From contig JBKAGT010000005.1 in the NCBI GenBank assembly GCA_046290495.1, positions 1 through 64,000 of the forward strand: 64,000 nucleotides of DNA, in the 5' to 3' direction. This document shows, piece by piece, positions 55,061 to 63,766 of this stretch. Source of the DNA: PGYR01 sp046290495. GTDB taxonomy: Bacteria > Bacteroidota > Ignavibacteria > Kapaibacteriales > UBA2268. The notes under the pieces were generated by a model. That model saw only the letters and a list, made by a program, of their open reading frames with translations. It made no database searches and was not told the DNA's origin. A program made the translations under genes and the position numbers. The first letter of the stretch is position 1. Every line of letters begins with the position of its first letter.

Positions 55061-55724
55061 AAAAATTCAAATAGCACCCTCTTTACTATCGTGTGATTTT
55101 GCAAACTTAGAAAGTGAAGTAAAAAAATGTGAACAGTTTGGTGCTGATATACTTCACGTTGATGTGATGGATGGCCATTTTGTTCCAAATATAACGATTG
55201 GTCCAATGATTGTTGACGCAATCAGACCACATTCTAATCTGCCTATTGATTGTCATCTAATGATAGAAAACCCAGATAATTATATAGAAGCATTTGCTAA
55301 AGCTGGTGCTGATTATATATCTGTGCATGCAGAGGCATGTAACCATCTTCACAGGTCTCTGTCGTTGATTAAAGAAAATGGATGTAAAGCTGGAGTTGTT
55401 TTGAATCCTCTTACACCAATCGAATATGCATTAGAAGCAGCTGAGTATGTGGATTTTGTTTTACTAATGTCTGTTAACCCTGGATTCGGTGGACAATCTT
55501 TCATTGAAAACTTCTTAGAAAGATGTAGCATACTTCGAGACTATTTGGATGAGAATGGACATTCTCACGTAGATATTGAAGTTGATGGGGGAGTAAAAGC
55601 ATCAAATGTAGCTGAAGTTGTTAATGCTGGTGCAAATATGATAGTTTCTGGTTCTGGTTTATTCAAAGGAGAATTTGAAGAGAATATAAATAATATGCGA
55701 AATGCTATTACATCAAGTTTATAA
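55050..55724 (+). CDS. rpe: Ribulose-phosphate 3-epimerase
   Basis: The 224-residue TIM-barrel enzyme interconverts ribulose 5-phosphate and xylulose 5-phosphate. The family marks are all there: PSLLSCDFANLESEV at the start, DVMDGHFVPNITIGP with metal-binding His and Asp, DCHLMIENPD, LMSVNPGFGGQSFI and EVDGGVKASN with the catalytic Asp. It starts inside the end of the Lon-like gene and converges, with a 17-base overlap, on the PorV-like gene. Confidence 0.97.
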   Translation: MQSKKIQIAPSLLSCDFANLESEVKKCEQFGADILHVDVMDGHFVPNITIGPMIVDAIRPHSNLPIDCHLMIENPDNYIEAFAKAGADYISVHAEACNHLHRSLSLIKENGCKAGVVLNPLTPIEYALEAAEYVDFVLLMSVNPGFGGQSFIENFLERCSILRDYLDENGHSHVDIEVDGGVKASNVAEVVNAGANMIVSGSGLFKGEFEENINNMRNAITSSL

Positions 55725-56757
55725 CTATTGATATGTGGTGTGCAACTCCACTTCCCAATATATATTCATTAGTTATAGAATAGTCAAAATTTAACCCATA
55801 AGTTTCAGAATTAATTTCAGGTCTCAAACTAATACCAGCTCCCCATATATTAACTGGAAGTAAAGTTGGTTTACCTTCATCCTCTCCATACAAATTTACT
55901 CCGCCACGTATAGCAATAACCTGAGTAGGTACTAGTTCTAATCCTAAAATAAAATTTGGAGCTATATCAGTCTCTCTATAATGTGCATCAAAACTAACCA
56001 TTAGATAATTAGTAGCAGGAATAATAAGCGTATCTACTTCGCCTGTTACAGAAGTTCTTCTTTCTACAGATTCTTCATTTAGTCCAAACTCAAAAGCTAC
56101 ACCTGCCTTAAGAACAACAGGCACTATATCTTCAGTATTTGCAAGTGTATTCCATTTCATCTTAGCACCTAGATTTTGAATAGAGGCACCAAATGAGAAT
56201 AAATTCATTACATTAAATTTTGTCCCTAAGTCAAATGCAAAACCTGAAGCACTGACATCATCTCCAGTCAACTGGTGTCCTAAATACTTGAATGTTGCAC
56301 CAAATCCGAAATCTTGTGTTGCATACGCCCCAGATACATTTGCAGAATATTGCCAGTCTCTTCTATCACCCAAAGGATTTCCCATCACATCTCTGGCTGT
56401 AAAAGAACCAGATGTAAATGAGTTTAATCCAATTCCTATTCCAAAGTTTTTTCCAAGTCCTTGACCATAAGCTAAGTTAGAGTGCAGTCTACCAATAGCT
56501 GGGACTGATACCGATGTTACAAACATTGGTTTGTCAAGTAGAAAACCAACACCTGCAGGATTTATAAAAACAGCATTGGGGTCATTGATGACTGCAGTAT
56601 AAGCGCCAGCCATACCATTGACTCTAGCAGATGTATTTCTGTTTAGATAAGCAGAAGAATAGCCACCGTTTTGACTTTGAGAAAAAGTCTCATATGATGA
56701 GCTAAGGATAATTGTTATAGAAATAACAATTAATTTAAAATTGACTAATATTCTCAT
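55708..56757 (-). CDS. PorV/PorQ-like outer-membrane protein
   Basis: A 349-residue outer-membrane beta-barrel protein with a signal peptide (cut near residue 26). The N-terminal part SARVNGMAGAYTAVINDPNA and FINPAGVGFL is characteristic of the PorV/UPF0164 family of FadL-like barrels; the rest is alternating strands with a terminal aromatic-rich strand. PorV shuttles T9SS cargo to the attachment complex. It follows a small T9SS cargo gene by 3 bases, which supports such a role. Its assignment as the main PorV is uncertain. Confidence 0.78.
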   Translation of the reverse strand: MRILVNFKLIVISITIILSSSYETFSQSQNGGYSSAYLNRNTSARVNGMAGAYTAVINDPNAVFINPAGVGFLLDKPMFVTSVSVPAIGRLHSNLAYGQGLGKNFGIGIGLNSFTSGSFTARDVMGNPLGDRRDWQYSANVSGAYATQDFGFGATFKYLGHQLTGDDVSASGFAFDLGTKFNVMNLFSFGASIQNLGAKMKWNTLANTEDIVPVVLKAGVAFEFGLNEESVERRTSVTGEVDTLIIPATNYLMVSFDAHYRETDIAPNFILGLELVPTQVIAIRGGVNLYGEDEGKPTLLPVNIWGAGISLRPEINSETYGLNFDYSITNEYILGSGVAHHISIVINLM

Positions 56758-56760
56758 ATT

Positions 56761-57222
56761 CTACCTAGAGATAGTAAATTTTTCTGCATCTCGAAAGTTT
56801 GGACCTTCTAGAATGCACAAATAAAGTCCGTTTGGTAGATTAGAAGCATCGAATGGGTAGTCTGGACCTTCTGTAGCCACACCAACCCAAACCTCTTCAA
56901 CAAGATTGCCTAACATATTGAATATTAAGAGCTTTATACTAATATTATATTCAACCAACTTTATTTTTACTCTGAAATCTATTTGATTACTGCTAAATAC
57001 AGATACAATTTCATTCTTAGTTGTACTGTCGGCTTCTTGTTCTACTTTTGGAACTAATGAATTACTATACTTACTATCAATATTTATGCCATCAGAAGTG
57101 TTTGAAAGTAAACTATATGAGTTTTCAATAGTTTCGTTATTCCTAGGTTTAATGGTTTCATTTGCATAGAGTGCTAATGAAATAGAAATTGATATTGCTA
57201 TGGTTAGTAAAAGTTTTTTCAT
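56761..57222 (-). CDS. Small secreted T9SS-type cargo
   Basis: A 153-residue protein with a signal peptide (MKKLLLTIAISISISLALYA), a linker of low complexity and a T9SS type A-like C-terminal domain (KLLIFNMLGNLVEEVW and LPNGLYLCILEGPNFRDAEK). There is no room for another domain, so the sorting domain is most of the protein. The ATG at 57,222 is chosen over a TTG six codons upstream because the signal peptide starts there. It lies between the AMIN/TPR gene and the PorV-like gene. Confidence 0.75.
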   Translation of the reverse strand: MKKLLLTIAISISISLALYANETIKPRNNETIENSYSLLSNTSDGINIDSKYSNSLVPKVEQEADSTTKNEIVSVFSSNQIDFRVKIKLVEYNISIKLLIFNMLGNLVEEVWVGVATEGPDYPFDASNLPNGLYLCILEGPNFRDAEKFTISR

Positions 57223-57242
57223 TGAGGTAAATAGTGTCAAAT

Positions 57243-58532
57243 CTATTTATTATTAACGAAATACTTCCTGAAAAGTTTTGATTTAGAACTTTCATTCATA
57301 TCCTTAATAGTATCAAGATTAATATTAGAATCCTTTTCTACGCTTATATTCTTAATGCTATCTTTGTATCTAATCTTTTCTTCAATATCATTTAACTTAA
57401 AGTTTGTATGTTTGTTATTTTTTTGTTGTGTCTGTTTAATATCCTTAATTGAGCTTCTTCTTGTTGTTCCAATTGTTTTATCATAGACAATAGGGGAAGG
57501 TTTATTTGTGTTAGATTCTTTCTTTAACTCATCTTCAAAACTTGATCTAGCAATTTCCTTCTGCTTATTTAACTTCATGTTTCTCCATCGTAAGTAATAT
57601 GCTACTATAAGAAGAAGAACAAGTATAAAAGCAATAATTACATAGACGAAATAGCTCTTGATTTCAGATGTATTAGAACCAATATTAAAATTATTACCTG
57701 ATTCAAAGTCTTTATTAGATTTAGAACTTGCAGTATCGAATAAATTTGAAAATCTATTTTCATTTTTACTTTTTGATTTAATTTTTGCATCAGAACTGTC
57801 TATAACTTCTGCTATGCTATTTATGTCTAAGCCATCAGAATTAAAAATTAATTTTGGATATTCGAATGTGCTATCGTTAATATTTAATTTTTCAAGAAAC
57901 CTCTGGTTAAAGTAGTTTGATTTAGTTGTATCACCATTTTGTAAATGTATCTGACTCAATGCTGCATATATATCAGGCAAATAATTATTATTCCTTGCTG
58001 CGTCTACTAATAATTTGTAACTGCTATCTACACTGTCTTGAAATAAGTATATAAGTCCTAACATTCCTTTTCCATGGCTATCAGAATTATTGAGATGTTC
58101 AATTGCAATATCATAGAGCATACTTTCATATGCAAAAAGTCCATCTCTGTAACTCTCTTCAGATTTGTCAATTTTACTCCAATCAAAGTTTTCTATTATC
58201 AAAGAGTTAGAATAAGGCAGTTTATAAGTGTTAAAGCCTGAGGGCCTGTTTAAAATTAAATTTAACTTAATGTTTCCGTTGTCATTGCTTACAAATATTT
58301 CTTTTTGAATATCAGACCTAAGCTTTATACTGCTTTTATTAAAACTATTAGAAACACTTAGCAAATCTATAGTCAAATTCTTCTTATCATCTGAAAGTGA
58401 AGTAGAGTATTCGAATTGCTCAGTAAAACGAAGTAATGTTACATCATTATCCAATCTAATAATATCTACTAATTCAGAAGAGTAGGTTATGGTAGAAAGC
58501 AGAAATAAAAATATGATTGAAATTGATTTCAT
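57243..58532 (-). CDS. AMIN-like/TPR protein with single TM (FimV-like layout)
   Basis: A 429-residue protein with a signal peptide (MKSISIIFLFLLSTITYSSE). Residues about 20-115 have the strand pattern of AMIN domains (beta-sandwich peptidoglycan-targeting): VTLLRFTEQFEYSTS, then NLTIDLLS and IKLNLILNRPSGF. Residues 125-215 resemble TPR helices. One membrane helix lies near 295-316, followed by a basic, disordered cytoplasmic tail. The order periplasmic module, TM, cytoplasmic tail recalls FimV. Its position after flagellar regulators suggests polar organisation. This is inference. Confidence 0.6.
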   Translation of the reverse strand: MKSISIIFLFLLSTITYSSELVDIIRLDNDVTLLRFTEQFEYSTSLSDDKKNLTIDLLSVSNSFNKSSIKLRSDIQKEIFVSNDNGNIKLNLILNRPSGFNTYKLPYSNSLIIENFDWSKIDKSEESYRDGLFAYESMLYDIAIEHLNNSDSHGKGMLGLIYLFQDSVDSSYKLLVDAARNNNYLPDIYAALSQIHLQNGDTTKSNYFNQRFLEKLNINDSTFEYPKLIFNSDGLDINSIAEVIDSSDAKIKSKSKNENRFSNLFDTASSKSNKDFESGNNFNIGSNTSEIKSYFVYVIIAFILVLLLIVAYYLRWRNMKLNKQKEIARSSFEDELKKESNTNKPSPIVYDKTIGTTRRSSIKDIKQTQQKNNKHTNFKLNDIEEKIRYKDSIKNISVEKDSNINLDTIKDMNESSKSKLFRKYFVNNK

Positions 58533-59698
58533 TTTATTCTTATTTTTATTAGATATCCAAACTCATTGGAATATTTGATACTCAAAGATGACCCTATTGA
58601 CTCTAATGAGTAATTCGTAAGTGTTAAATCTGATGGTATTTTTACTTCTTTCATATCACCAGGGATGTTTATGTTATTAATGTGGTAGTGTTCTAATCCT
58701 AAAAAGAAAGTAATGCTGATACTGTCTCTTAATTTCTTACCTATTATACTTAAAAGGTTCAATGGTTTGTCACTACTAATCAAGTAATCTAGAATGTTGA
58801 AGATAGAGTTATATATAATGCTTAAATTTTCATTTATAGTGATATTATCCAAATCATTTTTGTTAATAATAATTTCTGTTTCATTCAGTTTATGATTCAA
58901 CAAGTCTAAAATGTCACTAACAATAGGTTCTAATTTTTTGGGATCATCATTGGACTCTAAATTACTCTTCAACGAAGAATTGAGATTACTAATTGTATCG
59001 ATTTCTGACGTTATTTTTTTTAGTCTAGTAAAATACATGTTAGAATCCTTCTCAAGTAAGTTAATATTACTTTTCAATATTCTGATAGATTCTTCAATAT
59101 TTAAAGAAGTCGAATTAATTACAGTTTTACAATTGATAAGAGCTGGAAGCTGGTTCAATTTATTAGCCATTAATTCAAATTGATTTTTGTAATAATTTGA
59201 AACTAGATTCTTGACAAATAATTCGAGTTTTAGACAAAACTTATTAATCACTTCTATGTAGCTATTCATTCTTCTATCATCGAATTCTAGTCTACTACTT
59301 CTGCTGAGAGATATATAATATCCTATAAACTCATCTGAAAAAAATATTGGGGTAATAAAAATAGAGGATTTACCATAAGAATGAAAAGGTGAAGGGACTA
59401 TTTGTGTTGATCTAGAATCTTTTACCCAGTCTAGTATTCCTTCATCTTCCAAATAAGTTGTTTCTTTATCTAAAAGTAAAGTATCTATAGGTTCTTGATC
59501 TATGAAGTTTGTATATTCTGTGTTGGTAATATATAATTTTGATTCTATAATATCGAATATTGTTCTCAGATAGAATCTAAAATTTTTATTCAACTGATTA
59601 AGATTAGATGAGTTAAATATATTACTTTCTAAATTGTTTTCATCTTGTAGTTTCTTAATAGTCTTAAAATATTTTCTATTACCTATTTTGTTATTCAT
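58529..59698 (-). CDS. GAF-like/degenerate histidine kinase-like protein
   Basis: A 389-residue cytoplasmic protein. Residues about 25-170 could be a GAF-type sensor (YGKSSIFITPIFFSDEFIGYYISLSRSSRLEFDDRR). Residues 180-290 are long helices, and the end has a weak kinase-ATPase outline (YNSIFNILDYLISSD ... SISITFFLGL), but no phosphorylatable His with an H-box, and no clear N or G boxes. It overlaps the next gene by 4 bases and follows the HDOD gene without a gap. It could be a pseudokinase or an adaptor for flagellar control. Confidence 0.6.
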   Translation of the reverse strand: MNNKIGNRKYFKTIKKLQDENNLESNIFNSSNLNQLNKNFRFYLRTIFDIIESKLYITNTEYTNFIDQEPIDTLLLDKETTYLEDEGILDWVKDSRSTQIVPSPFHSYGKSSIFITPIFFSDEFIGYYISLSRSSRLEFDDRRMNSYIEVINKFCLKLELFVKNLVSNYYKNQFELMANKLNQLPALINCKTVINSTSLNIEESIRILKSNINLLEKDSNMYFTRLKKITSEIDTISNLNSSLKSNLESNDDPKKLEPIVSDILDLLNHKLNETEIIINKNDLDNITINENLSIIYNSIFNILDYLISSDKPLNLLSIIGKKLRDSISITFFLGLEHYHINNINIPGDMKEVKIPSDLTLTNYSLESIGSSLSIKYSNEFGYLIKIRIK

Positions 59699-60595
59699 TT
59701 ATAATTCTGTAAATAAAATATTGTTCTCATACAACTTCATTAAATCCTGCTGTATAATATATATAGAGCTTTCTGTATCCATATCATTTTCATCTGTTTC
59801 TAAAAACAAATCAGGACTAATGAACAAATCAGAATTTTTTTGTTCAGGATTCCAATCCATAAAATCTAACTTTCTTGCGAAATACTCTGCCAATGCAAGA
59901 GAAACAGTGAGTGGTTGTTCTGTTATTACGTTTTCTACATCGACATTATTGAAATAGTAATGATGATTTTTAATTGCTGTACACATTCTAGAGGGTAGAT
60001 TCCACTTATCTGCTAACCATGATGCTACTTCTGCATGGTTGCTATTTAATACTTTTTGCTCAGCGTTTATCAAGCTATAATTTTCATTTGCTTTAAGTTC
60101 TTCAAAAACTTCATCATATTCATCTTCGAAATAAGTATTTAATAAAACAATACCCATATCGTGCATCAATCCTGTTATAAATGATTCTCCTAGAGGTTTA
60201 TAATACATTTTAGATGCAAAGTATTTAGTCGCAGTTGCGCAAAACACACTATACTTCCAATAGCTTTCCATATCAATCAAGCTATCAGACTTACTAACAA
60301 AAATTCTTTTTACTAATATACTAGTGACAATATCTCGTATTGTATTCAAACCAATTAGAGCAATTGCTAACTCAATAGTAGATATTTTTCTTGAAAAACC
60401 ATAAAAAGGGGAGTTAGCAACTCTTAATAATCTAGTTACTAACATTTGATCTTTTTCAATTAAAGTAGCAAGGTTTTTAGATGTCATTTTTTCATCATCT
60501 AACATACTAATAATTTCCGTCAATACAAGGGGCATAGACGGTAAATCTTCTATTCTTGATAGCTTTTTTATAATTGTTTCGCTAAGCATTCTCAT
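59699..60595 (-). CDS. HDOD-domain signalling protein
   Basis: A 298-residue protein. Residues about 10-210 are an HDOD domain, a degenerate HD phosphohydrolase fold used in bacterial signalling: LPSMPLVLTEIISMLDDEKM at the start, LLRVANSPFYGFSRKISTIE, then ALIGLNTIRDI and FITGLMHDMGIVLLN. The remaining 90 residues are acidic. HDOD proteins often lie beside flagellar and chemotaxis genes and pass c-di-GMP or kinase signals. Its start overlaps the end of fliA by 14 bases. Confidence 0.88.
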   Translation of the reverse strand: MRMLSETIIKKLSRIEDLPSMPLVLTEIISMLDDEKMTSKNLATLIEKDQMLVTRLLRVANSPFYGFSRKISTIELAIALIGLNTIRDIVTSILVKRIFVSKSDSLIDMESYWKYSVFCATATKYFASKMYYKPLGESFITGLMHDMGIVLLNTYFEDEYDEVFEELKANENYSLINAEQKVLNSNHAEVASWLADKWNLPSRMCTAIKNHHYYFNNVDVENVITEQPLTVSLALAEYFARKLDFMDWNPEQKNSDLFISPDLFLETDENDMDTESSIYIIQQDLMKLYENNILFTEL

Positions 60596-61343
60596 AATCG
60601 TTTATTTTAACTCTCAATTTCTTAATAACTTCTGAGTGAATCTGACTCACCCTTCCTTCAGTTACATCAATCAGCTTGCCAATTTCTTTGAAAGTTAAAT
60701 TTTCATAATAATATAGTGCAATTACCAATCTTTTTTTGTCTGGTAACTGCTTCAAAAAAGTTTTAAGTATATCTACTTTTTCGTGTTGAATCAAATCTTC
60801 TAGTTGGTTTGATTCATCTTCATCTGTTATATTTTCTACAATGTCATAACCATCTTCATCATTATTACTATCACTGTCTATAAATGAGTAATTCGATCTA
60901 GAAACTTCCATAGCGTGCAAATAGCTATTGTATTGTTCTGAAGTTATCCCTAGTTTAGACATTATCTCATTGTCGCTAATCTCAATACCTTGCTCTTTTA
61001 AAACTTTATCTTTGATAGAAGTTATATCATTTACTTTTTTCCTTGCAGTTCTCGAAAGCCAATCTAACTTTCTCAATTCATCTTGAATTGAGCCTCTAAC
61101 TCTTGTTATTGCATAGCTTTCAAATTTTACATTTTTAGATAAATCAAATTTATCAATTGATTCACTTAAACCTATAATCCCAATATTAACTAAGTCTTCC
61201 TTATCTAAAATAGAGTTATCTGGCACACCCAATTTGTTCACAACATACTGAACAATCCATGAGTATTTTTTAAAAATATCGTCCTTAGTCTCTTTAGACT
61301 TTTCTTTATTATACCTTAACCATATAGAGTCAATTTTTGTCAT
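60582..61343 (-). CDS. fliA: RNA polymerase sigma factor for flagellar genes
   Basis: A 253-residue sigma-70-type factor of the FliA/WhiG group. Region 2 (DLVNIGIIGLSESIDKFDLS and FESYAITRVRGSIQDELRK) and region 4 (LTFKEIGKLIDVTEGRVSQIH) are intact, with region 3 between them. The block RSYAITRVRGSIQDELR-like and the following DWLSR are marks of sigma 28. It should transcribe late flagellar and chemotaxis genes. It follows a small membrane-protein gene by 5 bases inside the flhF operon. No anti-sigma flgM is visible here. Confidence 0.93.
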   Translation of the reverse strand: MTKIDSIWLRYNKEKSKETKDDIFKKYSWIVQYVVNKLGVPDNSILDKEDLVNIGIIGLSESIDKFDLSKNVKFESYAITRVRGSIQDELRKLDWLSRTARKKVNDITSIKDKVLKEQGIEISDNEIMSKLGITSEQYNSYLHAMEVSRSNYSFIDSDSNNDEDGYDIVENITDEDESNQLEDLIQHEKVDILKTFLKQLPDKKRLVIALYYYENLTFKEIGKLIDVTEGRVSQIHSEVIKKLRVKINDYENA

Positions 61344-61348
61344 AATAT

Positions 61349-61753
61349 CTATTGATCAAACTCTTCAGTTTCATTAATTATTCTTTCCATATCTTCATCA
61401 TCATCGAATGAACCGCCCAAAGAATTAGGCATATTGTTCTCATTAGTTTTCAACCTATAAACTCCATAGAAAAAAATAAGAACGATAAGACCTATACCAA
61501 CATATACTGTTGAAAATATTAGAAATGCTCTATACCCACTTTCAATTATATCTAATTCTGAACCAAAGTAGAAAAATATAAACCCTATTATCATAAATAT
61601 CAGTGCTGCATAAAGCAATGATTTGAAAGGGGAGAGAACAATTTTATTAGCTCTTTTTTGTTCTATCTTTTGCTTCTTCTTAAGTTCTTTCTCTTTTTCT
61701 TGCTGAGCTTTTGTGTCAACGTCTTTAGATTTAGCTAATTGATTTTCATCCAT
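61349..61753 (-). CDS. Small membrane protein in the flagellar operon
   Basis: A 134-residue protein. The first 45 residues are highly charged (KEKELKKKQKIEQKRANK), probably a coiled coil. Two membrane helices (about 48-68 and 80-103) follow, and then an acidic cytoplasmic tail (DDDEDMERIINETEEFDQ). No family is recognised. It overlaps flhG by 8 bases and precedes fliA, so its role is probably linked to flagella; what that role is, is unknown. Confidence 0.7.
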   Translation of the reverse strand: MDENQLAKSKDVDTKAQQEKEKELKKKQKIEQKRANKIVLSPFKSLLYAALIFMIIGFIFFYFGSELDIIESGYRAFLIFSTVYVGIGLIVLIFFYGVYRLKTNENNMPNSLGGSFDDDEDMERIINETEEFDQ

Positions 61754-62519
61754 TACTTTGCTCTACTTTATTTGGTTCCAAATATTCAATGATTTCTTCG
61801 CTAATATCCGAAATATTTTTAAAAATCTGACTGCCCTTGTTCGAGTTTGTTATGAGCTCTTGATTTTGTATTGATATCCTAACTTCACGATCATATGTGA
61901 TGAAGCCAAAATTCTTGTATTCATTACCTAAAAATTTTTTAGTTGCAATACTTATTTTATTTCTGATTTCTTCGTAATCTTCCGAATCAATTACATTATT
62001 AACTAAAATACCAATTCTTTCTTTCTGTACAAATGGACTAATTAACTTAAGTAAACCATAAGAATCTACTATTGAAGTCGGTTCATCGGTTACTAACATT
62101 AAGGTCAAATCAGACATAATACAAGACTGTAATACAACCTCATCTGCACCTGGCATAGTATCAATTACAACATAGTCATACTTGCTTAAATCTTTAATTT
62201 CATCATATATTTCAACAAACTTTCTGCTGTGTTCCTCATTCTCTCTGTCACTAAGAGGACTATCTATTATCAAGTGAAAATTATTGTTCACTTTAAATAT
62301 TATCTCTTCAAATTTAAGATTTCCATTTAAGTAATCATTTAGTCTAAAAATCGGGTCCACGCCTAGAATAAGATGCAAGTTAGGAAAATTCAAATTTGAG
62401 TCCCACAATAGCACTTTCGAATTCTTTGAAAGTAAATTCGCCAAATTAGCAGCTACGAAGCTTTTTCCAACCCCACCTTTACCGCTACAGATTGTTATGA
62501 ATTTAGTCTCATTTAACAT
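61746..62519 (-). CDS. flhG: MinD-like ATPase FlhG
   Basis: A 257-residue ParA/MinD-type ATPase that controls flagellar number together with FlhF. It has the deviant Walker motif SGKGGVGKSFVAANLANLL, the switch region YDYVVIDTMPGADEVVL and LVTDEPTSIVDSYGLLKLI. The C-terminus lacks an obvious MinD amphipathic helix. It overlaps the end of flhF by 11 bases, the usual flhF-flhG order. Conserved position and motifs separate it from septum-type MinD. Confidence 0.92.
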   Translation of the reverse strand: MLNETKFITICSGKGGVGKSFVAANLANLLSKNSKVLLWDSNLNFPNLHLILGVDPIFRLNDYLNGNLKFEEIIFKVNNNFHLIIDSPLSDRENEEHSRKFVEIYDEIKDLSKYDYVVIDTMPGADEVVLQSCIMSDLTLMLVTDEPTSIVDSYGLLKLISPFVQKERIGILVNNVIDSEDYEEIRNKISIATKKFLGNEYKNFGFITYDREVRISIQNQELITNSNKGSQIFKNISDISEEIIEYLEPNKVEQSNG

Positions 62520-63513
62520 CTTTCACCAAAAACTTCATTAAAGTAGACTTATCAAATACCTCGAAATCATCCGGTATATCTCCTCCAGTGGAATAAAAAA
62601 CTAATGGAGCATCTGTGTTCAATACCAAATCAATTATATTCTGAATATTTAAATTTTTATCAGTAAAAGAAAAACACAAAAAATTATGCTCATAATAACT
62701 AAGGCATTTATTAATATATTCCTTGTCTAATACAGTTGGAAGAATAAGTATGTTTTCGGCTTTGTTAGAGGTAATTTTAAATTCACTGTATGTGTCAATT
62801 AATACTAAGTCATATCCTTTACTTTTCTTAATTATCTCAGACAAATCTTCTAACTTGCTAATACTATTATAATCAAATCCCAATGACCTACATTGAATTT
62901 CTAGTATGTCTTTATCACCAAAATTATAATTGTTAGTGTTAATAATTAGAATCTTAGACGAATGCATTATCTTATGAATAGTAGCATATTTGAGAATCAT
63001 AGATGTTTTGCCGCTACCAGCAGGTCCTACAAAACTGAATATTTGCTGTGAAAGCTTCTTCTCAAGTAAATTAGAGAATTTAATCTTAGATGCAATTAAA
63101 TTTATAGCTTCTTTGATATCTAAATCTGAATTTATATTTCTACTGAGTTCTTTTACAACTTCAAGAGCAAATATATCATCATAACCAATGTCAATCAATT
63201 GCTTATATACTTTTTGAGAATTATTATCTAAAAACTCTAGCAATGGGTAGGCTACTTGTGATAATAATAAATCTAATTTTGAATTGTGTTTATCAACTTT
63301 ATTTATACCAGTTATTTCTGATTGGTTACTACCATAATTCTCATTTGATTTATTCTTATTGTCTATAGCAGCTACAATTTCTAATTTTTCAGTTTTATTC
63401 TGTTCATCTTTTACAGTTCTGGTTGACAATATAACTGCATCTTCGCCAAGCTTGTCTTTTACCAACTGCTTGCCTTCTGCTAAGTTTTTTGCTGTTATTT
63501 TTTTAATTCTCAT
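62509..63513 (-). CDS. flhF: Signal-recognition-type GTPase FlhF
   Basis: A 334-residue SRP-type GTPase that places flagella. The N-terminal segment (MRIKKITAKNLAEGKQLVKD ... GEDAVILSTRTVKD) is the FlhF B-domain start. The G domain has the P-loop FVGPAGSGKTSMILKYA near residue 164 and the G3 block YDLVLIDTYSEF. G4 (usual TKxD) is not obvious in the later part, which may mean a divergent GTPase. It is the first gene of a nine-gene overlapping operon running to the PorV-like gene. Confidence 0.9.
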   Translation of the reverse strand: MRIKKITAKNLAEGKQLVKDKLGEDAVILSTRTVKDEQNKTEKLEIVAAIDNKNKSNENYGSNQSEITGINKVDKHNSKLDLLLSQVAYPLLEFLDNNSQKVYKQLIDIGYDDIFALEVVKELSRNINSDLDIKEAINLIASKIKFSNLLEKKLSQQIFSFVGPAGSGKTSMILKYATIHKIMHSSKILIINTNNYNFGDKDILEIQCRSLGFDYNSISKLEDLSEIIKKSKGYDLVLIDTYSEFKITSNKAENILILPTVLDKEYINKCLSYYEHNFLCFSFTDKNLNIQNIIDLVLNTDAPLVFYSTGGDIPDDFEVFDKSTLMKFLVKDVK

Positions 63514-63766
63514 AAACTGTAAAATTCAATTCTTTAAATAAAAATACTTAAAATAATATATGCTTTTCAGATTACTTTCTTCTAGCAGAAATTGTACCAC
63601 AAATTCTATAATGTGCTTTCAAAAATCAAACTATTGAAATAGAAACAAATATTAACAATTTTAAATAGTAATGTTGAAAATTATAAACTATAGTAATATA
63701 CCTAAAGTTAATTAAATAGAATAATTTTTCTTAATTTTGAATACTATATAAAAACAATATCTTAGA
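63514..63766. other. Divergent intergenic region between flhF and transketolase
   Basis: A strongly AT-rich 253-base region that must carry both promoters. I see no clear FliA-type promoter, no strong TAnnTTTG and no terminator. TTTTGAATACTATAT near 63,735-63,750 is a possible promoter for the transketolase gene. Confidence 0.35.
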
